Source: Massariosphaeria phaeospora
Lineage: Eukaryota > Ascomycota > Dothideomycetes > Pleosporales
Direction: 5' to 3'
DNA: 64,000 nucleotides
NCBI GenBank assembly: GCA_011032825.1
Contig: JAADJZ010000016.1
Coordinates: 62,001-126,000 of the forward strand
The position numbers and the translations under genes were made by a program. The notes beneath the pieces were generated by a model. It saw only the letters and a list, made by a program, of their open reading frames with translations. It was not told the origin of the DNA and made no database searches. Shown piece after piece: positions 58,132 to 64,000 of the stretch (positions are counted from its first letter, which is position 1; the number at the start of each line of letters is the position of its first letter).

Positions 58132-59191
58132 ATGCGCCGGAGACGTCTTGCAGATCTACCAGAGCTCTTCAATCATGCTGAGTTCGCTAGATTTGATAAA
58201 TCAGGCTCCGGAGGTGAGTGGCATCAATTCCCAACGAAAGGGTGTGCGAAACTAAATCTGTATAGGAAACGAAGTTATGGGTTCGAGATCCTCGCCCTCG
58301 CGCAATGCTTCAATATCAATTAAAGTCCGAAACAGCTCCTCAACCTGGGTAATCTCGAATGTGACGAGGCGTGGTTTATACGCGCGGTAAGCAGCCCATT
58401 TATCCGCATGTTCACCCTCTCTCGAAACTAAAGAGCACTCCTAGGCCGGTGTTTCCACACTCTCGAACAAAACCCCGACCTCCCAGCGTCGTAAACTGAT
58501 CATGCTCTCCTTCCTCATCGAGCACCCCACCGAAGGCCTCATCCTTTACGAAACCGGCGCTGGATCTGACTACCCAGAAGTCGTAGGCCCTCAAATCAAC
58601 GATGTCTTTGCCCGAGTAGACTACAGCCATGACCACGACCTCGACAAGCAGATAGCGAACACAGGACACAATATCAAAGACATCAAAATGGTGATTATCG
58701 GCCATTTGCACCTCGACCACGCCGGGGGTCTGGAGCCCTTCCGGAACACTGGTATCCCCGTCTATGTGCACGAGCTCGAGCTCAAATACGCCTTCTACTC
58801 GGTAGCCACCGGCTCCGACCTAGGCGCCTATCTACCGCACTACCTCACGTTTGACATCAACTGGGTGCCATTCCACGGCGCCTACTACGAGATCGCTCCG
58901 GGCATTAATCTACTGCACGCGCCCGGTCACACGCCCGGCCTCGCCATTATGCAGGTCAATATGCCGAAATCGGGAACCTGGATCTTCACGAGCGACCAGT
59001 ACCACGTCAAGGAGAACTTTCAGGATGATTTGCCGCAGGGATGGCTGGCGCGCGATCACGAGGGCTGGATGCGGAGTCATCAGATGATTAAGGGGTTGAA
59101 GAGGAGGACGAATGGGAAGGTGGTGTTGGGGCATTGCCGGGACACTATTAAGGATTTGGGGTTGGAGTTTGCGCCGAAGGTGTATGAGTAG
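58132..59191 (+). CDS. Metallo-beta-lactamase-fold lactonase (AHL-lactonase-like)
   Basis: Proposed exons 58132-58259, 58326-58386 and 58445-59191 give 311 residues. The fold is the AttM/AiiA type that opens lactone rings with two metal ions. The main motif HLHLDHAGG (HxHxDH) is at about 58703, followed by HAPGHTPG, the metal-bridging Asp in FTSDQYHVKE and the last His in VLGHCRDT. The N-terminal exon encodes MRRRRLADLPELFNHAEFAR and KLNLY, and exon 2 encodes LLNLGNLECDEAWF. Intron 2 (58 nt) is canonical. The first junction is uncertain: the expected protein continuity (KLNLY to LLNLG) would need a donor at 58264, where the sequence is AG, not GT. The GT-AG alternative used here adds Pro-Lys-Gln. 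It may be mis-spliced or damaged. Confidence 0.78.
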
Positions 59192-59791
59192 TTGATGTGG
59201 AGCCGCTTGTCTCTAATATCTATCTAACCTTGCTTTCAAACTGTTGACGCCAACTCTTTCGAGATCTCATACCGTTCGAAGGTGTAATAAGACCTACACT
59301 TCCCCATGCGGTGTTATTCTCTCAGCGATCTTGGCTAATGGCGCACAGTGTGGTCATGTCTCGCAACATTGGTCGCTCTCCCAAACCCTGCGGGGGTGTT
59401 GTAGACGATGGTCCGACACTCTAGGACTGGGACGCCGATTCGGAACTGGAGTTAAGTTCAGATGGCGGATAAGGTGTCACCAGGCGATATCAGAGGCCGG
59501 CTCAGAGATGGAAAGAGATATACGCGGTGGGTAGGGGTAGGGTCGTTGCGTGGAAGTGCCGCTTAAAAATGGTGGTTCACAAACCTGCGCAGCATAGGAT
59601 CATGGCTCCTCAGTAGTTCGCGGTCCCCATGTACGACCCGCGTTCTCTGGTCCTTCGCAGATCGCTCGGGAGGTCCCCTAGCCTTCACCTGCACTGGCCA
59701 AGAGTCGCAGGACGCTAATCCACTCTGAGGAAGTCGGTCCTCGAGAGATGGCCGGTGGATTACGCTTTTCGGGCAAGCAAATTGGTCCGGA

Positions 59792-59873
59792 CCCACTTTT
59801 GCAACGAAAGGTCCCACTTTTGCGGAAATGTCCCCACTTTTGTGGAAATGTACCCACTTTTGCAACGACAGTT
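59792..59873 (+). repeat. Four tandem ~20-bp CCCACTTTTGC units
   Basis: Four units of 20-21 bp, each starting CCCACTTTTG and followed by CAACGAAAGGT, CGGAAATGTC, TGGAAATGTA or CAACGACAGTT. It resembles subterminal repeats of DNA transposons. Confidence 0.8.
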
Positions 59874-60197
59874 AGCCCCTTTGGGAAGAGTCTGTCGCCG
59901 AGAGCTCGCTTGTTTTTTGCTGAGTCACTAGCGCGAGGCCGGAAACTTCGACCATATAAGCCCGGCGCTCCGTCTCTCCTACCCTCTTCTTTTTCCTCAT
60001 CAACATGGAGACAGCGTTGCTTGTTCCTCTAGGAAGCAATTCCTTCGGAGCACTGGTGGTTGTCACAGGGAAGTGCGAAGGTCTGGGGCACTTCTCAAGC
60101 GTGGAGGCAACGAGATTCCGAAAGGGGTGTGGTTGTCACAGGGGCGTGCGGGTGTGGTGCACGTCTCCATTCTGCTGGTGGGGCATTTTGCGCTTTA

Positions 60198-60395
60198 GAC
60201 TTGTAGGCGTGATGATCTTGTGAACGACTTGTAGGCATGATGACTTGTAAATGGACTTGTGAGTGTGATGACTTGGGGATGAACTTGTGAGTGTGATGAC
60301 TTGTAAATGAACTTGTAGATGTGAGGACTTGTAAATGAACTTGTAGATGTGATGAACTCGGTAAGTGAACTTGTAGGTGTGATCAACTTGTAAGC
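60198..60395 (+). repeat. 28-bp minisatellite, seven units
   Basis: Unit of the form GACTTGTAGATGTGATGACT plus TGTAAATG, repeated about seven times with small changes and no unique spacers. It is therefore not a CRISPR array. Confidence 0.88.
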
Positions 60396-60931
60396 GTAGA
60401 GGCAACGCGTCTGTCCTTCGGAGGGCATAGTGCTTGTCAATTGACACAGATGAGTGCGAGGCGTGGAGCACTTCTCCATATGGCTGGTGAGGCTGTATGC
60501 GCGGGCGTGAAGGCAAGGTAGAAGTTTTCGCGAGCTCATACCGAGGGCCTCATTTGATCGGTAACGTTGGATGAGTTTGGCTATGTCTCGATATGAAGTC
60601 CTGGTAACTTTCCCATGCCAATGTCTTTTTACTGGAATCTTCCTAGACGGCATTTTGTACGAGAGGGTCGTAGCCCAAGGAGCGCTTCGCACCACGCGTC
60701 TTCCGCCCGTCAAACGCTGGAGGAGGGTCGATGGTTTCTTCCGTGTTGTTTAGATTGACGTCAGACTTTTGGATGACGCCGGCAGTTTTGAGCTTCGCAG
60801 GGCAAAGTGCTGGACTAGACGTCCACCATGGATCTTTTGGACGGGAGATATTGCTGAAAGAGATGCAGGCAAAGCTGAGGATATACTGTAAGTATTACTT
60901 ATATTCGGGGTGATGCCCGTGGACCAGTGCT

Positions 60932-61477
60932 GAAGCTATCGCAAACGATTTGATCAACCGATACTCTCGACTCCCCGGAAAAGCAAACCACCGCAACGCC
61001 ATCCTACAAGAAGAAACGAGCTTCATCTAGCGAACGGGCGATTTATTACAGATGGTCCCCAAAGAGACGTCGGCGTCACGCAGCATGCTCGAACGGTCTA
61101 CTCGCTTCCGCCACCTGAAACTTTGGGAGAAGCGGTCCCTCGACGACAACACCATTCACTAAATCTCCGACCCCCGCATCGATGTAATCGTCAAAACGCT
61201 GATCGCGGTGCTGAGATAGTGATGCTCACCGCGCCATTGTGGATTCTCGCGTACGTAAAGCCTTTGCGTCCAGGCTGAGCATCATAACCTCTTTCATATT
61301 TATCTTGTTGCTGTAGGTGAATTTCTTGCCCATGACAAGACCGTTTGAAGTCCTTGCCGCTACTGCAGCGTAAGTGATCTTAGAAGGAGAGACTCTCGCG
61401 GTCATGCCCTTTGGTTGCTGACGCTTTCTAGGTATGCTGCCGTGCTCGAGGTGTTTTTACAACTCGCTGCTTGACAT
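60932..61477 (+). pseudogene. Decayed DUF6594-like membrane protein
   Basis: The conserved-looking segment AIANDLINRYSRLPGKANHR runs into TAG (61028-61030). The same frame continues to TAA (61160-61162), then SDPRIDVIVKTLIAVL, then a one-base frameshift near 61210. The C-terminal part is well preserved: MLTAPLWILAYV, an intron (61255-61316), VNFLPMTRPFEVLAATAA, an intron (61370-61431), and AYAAVLEVFLQLAA with TGA at 61475-61477. The PFEVLAATAAYAAVL-type ending after hydrophobic spans is what I know from DUF6594 fungal proteins. Both stops are one C-to-T step from Gln codons, in CpA context, as RIP would leave. The N-terminal part of the family is missing. Confidence 0.6.
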
Positions 61478-63756
61478 CTTCGTATAAGGATCGAGACTGT
61501 GCTTGCGAGTACTGTCGAATGAAACGCAGTAGGAAAGCCGTGGCTATCCAAATTAGTGATCTAGAGTTTGGACAAGGGTTAACAAGGGGCATAGGAAATA
61601 CCAACTGTGAGAGGGAATAGAACAGTGCAGTTCATGTTAGTAAATCCTACTCCTTTGCGTGGTTGCTTGCATCTTCTTGAACCTCCTCCGTACGTGAGTG
61701 GCTAAGACGTCTCCGAATCCTCGACGCAGTCACGCGGCAACGTTCCCTAGTCCCCAATTCCGGACCCATTCCCAAACTCCATTTCCGGCTCCTCCACCCA
61801 CACTCCGAATCGGACGCCTCTCGTCTCAACCACACATTCTCAACACTCCTAATGGACAGCGTCATCTGCTTCCGGAGAATAGACGAATAGTACGGGAGCA
61901 AAGCCGAAGCCTTGATATAAACCAGTAGGTAGTCTCATCTCGTGGTACTTACGGACGTTGTCCTGTCTTTCGGATCTGCGTGCAAGGCCCGCAACCACGC
62001 TTTCCAGGAAATACATGTTCGCGTCGCTCCAGATAAAGTTTCCGCCAGCTCATAGCGGAGTCTCATTTAGTTTCCGAATTCCTCCAGTGCGTCGGAACTC
62101 CGTAAAATAAGTAGAATATCCGAAGCACTAACTTCCGAGATACCCAGCAGATACCAGTACCGGTCCCGAACGGATTCTCGTCATACGGACGGACCACCAA
62201 GCCAGTGTTTCGCACTAATAAAACACCCCGCAATGTCAAACTGGGAAAACTGGCAATGCGCGCTATTCGTCAACACAAATCCCCATACTTGAAATCCCCA
62301 TACTTGAATCTCTCTGGTGAAACACACGCACATCAACCATGACATTTGATCACCTACTGTACTCCTTGGGAGCGAAAATGCACCATTTACATGCACACAT
62401 GACCTAGTCTATCCATCACAATCCAATCCAATCGGCCCAGCATCAGTCACTCTTGGGAAAAGAAAACGAGGATGATGATAACCACCTTTTTTAGGTCCCG
62501 GTACTCGATCTCCCGAACCCAGAGTCTCCGAAAAGCCTGCACATGAATGAGAAAGAAACATACAGTACTCGTGTCCAAGGTGCCACGGGCAATGTGGAAG
62601 ATTTTCCGGAGAGAGGAGAAACCTTGGGCCCGAGTACCAACATGGATCATAGATCATCGATGCCCGCCTTCGTTCGCCACCTCAAACCTTCGCGAGCCAT
62701 CCAATCGGCAGCCCAAAGGTTCCAACGCACGCGTTCCTGAACCAATACTCACTAACCAGCCACTAATGCGCCGCGGCTAGAGTTGCCCACAACGCTCGAG
62801 GCTCGCACATGCATATCTGTACGGAGAACTTGTCCTTTTGGATGGTTAGGCGGCGGTTCTTCGAGACGTGGCATTGGCATGGATAGATAGTAAATCGTCG
62901 GCGTGGTAATTGTAATGCATGAGCTGATGGTCGCCTGGTTGTCCGTCCGACTGACGAGTCTGAGAAGTTCGAGGGGTCCGAGACAGCTGAAAGAGCCAGG
63001 CCCAGGCGCATGCGGCATGGCGTAGTGGTGGCGTGGCCTACTGCGCGCCATTGGATAGGCAAGCGGGAAGCGTCACCAGGGAAACGTCAAGTCAACTTCG
63101 GGTGGTCGTGCATAGTATTGAATTGCGAGATCGGGAGACGTTGCGTGTAGCGGTCCCATGGAGCAGTGAGAGGGGCAGGGCAAAGGCGAAATCACACTGT
63201 CATGACTTTCCCATGGGCGGCACCTAGGCAAGCCTACAGAAAAGTTTTCGCAAGCTCAGAGCGGAGCCTCGTTGGGTTTTGGGTAAGCCTACCTCTACAA
63301 GCTGTACACAGACATTAGCTAGTATGCTAGATACAGTGGGGCTTTGTAACGATCAAGGTAAGCTGGCTGCTTGTTACTAGAAACTCGTAGGCCGTCAAGA
63401 GGATTGCCTAAAGCGGCGCTGAAGTGATGAATTGATGTGTATGGCGGACAAAACTATCTATACAAGACTAGTAAAGCGATCCGATGTAAATGCATTAATG
63501 GACGCATGTAGTCGTACTGGGGGTGTAATCGACCCAAATCCGTGTATCTCTCAACGCCGACCCATCCAATTAGCCTCCTCCAATATCATGAGCGCCGCGC
63601 AGAACACTTCTCCAACTTTTCGCGATGTAACAACCGGCTTATGCAAACATGTTGCCGAATCTGGGTAATAGTATGCGCCGCTAGGTTGCAGTCCAGAGAT
63701 CGAGGCGCAGGCGTCGAGCAGGTGTGCGGTATTAAAGTGCAAAAACCATTGATGAT
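61478..63756. other. Accessory intergenic region
   Basis: 2.3 kb without a credible gene. It contains AGTTTTCGC-type motifs at 62037-62076 and 63242-63282, a short direct repeat of TCCCCATACTTGAA (about 62281-62310) and the repeat core at 63311. The 78-codon ORF at 63432 has no recognisable feature. Confidence 0.45.
63311..63406 (+). repeat. ~95-bp dispersed repeat
   Basis: GACATTAGCTAGTATGCTAG to GCCGTCAAGAGGATTGCC, closest to the copies at 27159 and 28970. Confidence 0.85.
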
Positions 63757-64000
63757 CTAGGTAAAGGCGAAGCCGACAATAGCGAGGAAAGCAGCGCCGA
63801 ACGAGATCATGTTCGTCGAGGCAGCACCGGAGCCGGGAGCTGGTACGGTAGAAGACGCAGTGGGGCTATTTCCAGCGCCAGTAGTGGTCTCGGAGCCACC
63901 GCCAGTGGAAGTAGCAGTGCCGTTGGGAAAAGCGACGCTGTTGGAAGGCACCACGATAGCGGTGCCGTTGCCAGCAGGTGGCGCAGGGACGCCGGCCGGG
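63757..64000 (-). CDS. GPI-anchored surface protein, C-terminal part (5' partial)
   Basis: The minus-strand frame is open from the window edge to TAG at 63757-63759. The visible 80 residues are Ser/Thr/Gly/Pro-rich (GNGTAIVVPSNSVAFPNGTA, GGGSETTTGAGNSPTASSTV), as in O-glycosylated cell-wall proteins. They end with a small-residue stretch (GSGAASTN) and a C-terminal hydrophobic tail (MISFGAAFLAIVGFAFT). This is the standard GPI-attachment signal: omega site in the GAAS/TN region, short spacer, hydrophobic end with no charged residue after it. The N-terminal domain that would define its function is outside the window. Confidence 0.78.
   Translation of the reverse strand, partial: PAGVPAPPAGNGTAIVVPSNSVAFPNGTATSTGGGSETTTGAGNSPTASSTVPAPGSGAASTNMISFGAAFLAIVGFAFT

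Larger units (their letters stand above)
59192..60931. other. Repeat-rich non-coding region
   Basis: 1.7 kb without a credible gene. It contains the CCCACTTTTGC tandem units (59792-59873), three diverged ~70-bp units around GTGGTTGTCACAGGG (about 60042-60110, 60115-60186, 60416-60490), the 28-bp minisatellite and one AGTTTTCGC-type motif (60523). A TATA-like CATATAAG at 59950 precedes a 72-codon ORF (60005) that I do not credit. Confidence 0.5.

Noticed and set aside
58267..58300. Possible tRNA B box (GGGTTCGAGATCC) near the lactonase start
   Set aside because: No A box at the right distance and the flanking stems do not pair.
60005..60223. 72-codon ORF after a TATA-like box
   Set aside because: It runs through diverged tandem repeats and has no recognisable feature.
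60198..60395. CRISPR-like array
   Set aside because: Units are contiguous and diverged, without unique spacers, in a eukaryotic context.
63432..63668. 78-codon ORF downstream of the 63.3-kb repeat
   Set aside because: No motif, intron or composition signal; cannot be told from a chance ORF, although its position after a repeat copy is noted.

Overview
This window is nuclear DNA of a filamentous ascomycete. Most genes carry short GT-AG introns of about 45-90 nt with CTAAC/CTGAC-type branch sites. Genes lie on both strands, and the proteins are standard fungal housekeeping products. Gene content, a Fot1/pogo-like transposon and RIP-like C-to-T damage in repeats suggest a Dothideomycete, probably Pleosporales; that placement is inference. 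I found no rRNA, convincing tRNA, CRISPR array or viral gene.

Layout. 0-7 kb: the 3' part of splicing factor PRP4 and a bZIP regulator with a predicted membrane segment. 7-10.4 kb: a large gap between convergent genes. 10.4-28.9 kb: dense core genes, namely the Nif1-like Sel1 protein, NOC4 head-to-head with ATP4, an HxxxD acyltransferase, a small unknown protein head-to-head with an acylpyruvase (FAHD1 type), a coiled-coil nuclear-type protein, a CUE/CCCH/Smr protein and TVP38. 28.9-30.6 kb: a tandem array of a ~95-bp repeat followed by a zinc-finger ORF. 31-46.7 kb: ATP1, an unknown hydrophilic protein, TAF3 head-to-head with TAF7, the NAD(P)HX dehydratase, MPO1, RPB7 and a dipeptidyl aminopeptidase. 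46.7-48.1 kb: an orphan gene bracketed by two direct copies of the same repeat. 48.9-55.5 kb: a membrane protein, a C2H2 regulator and an unknown basic protein. 55.9-64 kb: accessory DNA with a decayed DDE transposon, a metallo-beta-lactamase-fold lactonase, minisatellites, a DUF6594-like pseudogene and the end of a GPI-anchored surface protein.

Functional links. Two F1Fo-ATP synthase subunits (ATP4, ATP1) and three RNA polymerase II initiation proteins (TAF3, TAF7, RPB7) fall in one window. TAF3 and TAF7 share a 427-bp divergent promoter, and NOC4 and ATP4 share one of 199 bp.

The most unusual signal is a dispersed ~95-bp element with about 13 copies in 64 kb. It occurs in tandem arrays, just after stop codons, and flanking an orphan gene whose stop codon lies inside one copy. 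I could not assign it to a known repeat class. All gene models are spliced by eye from the sequence and checked for reading-frame phase.
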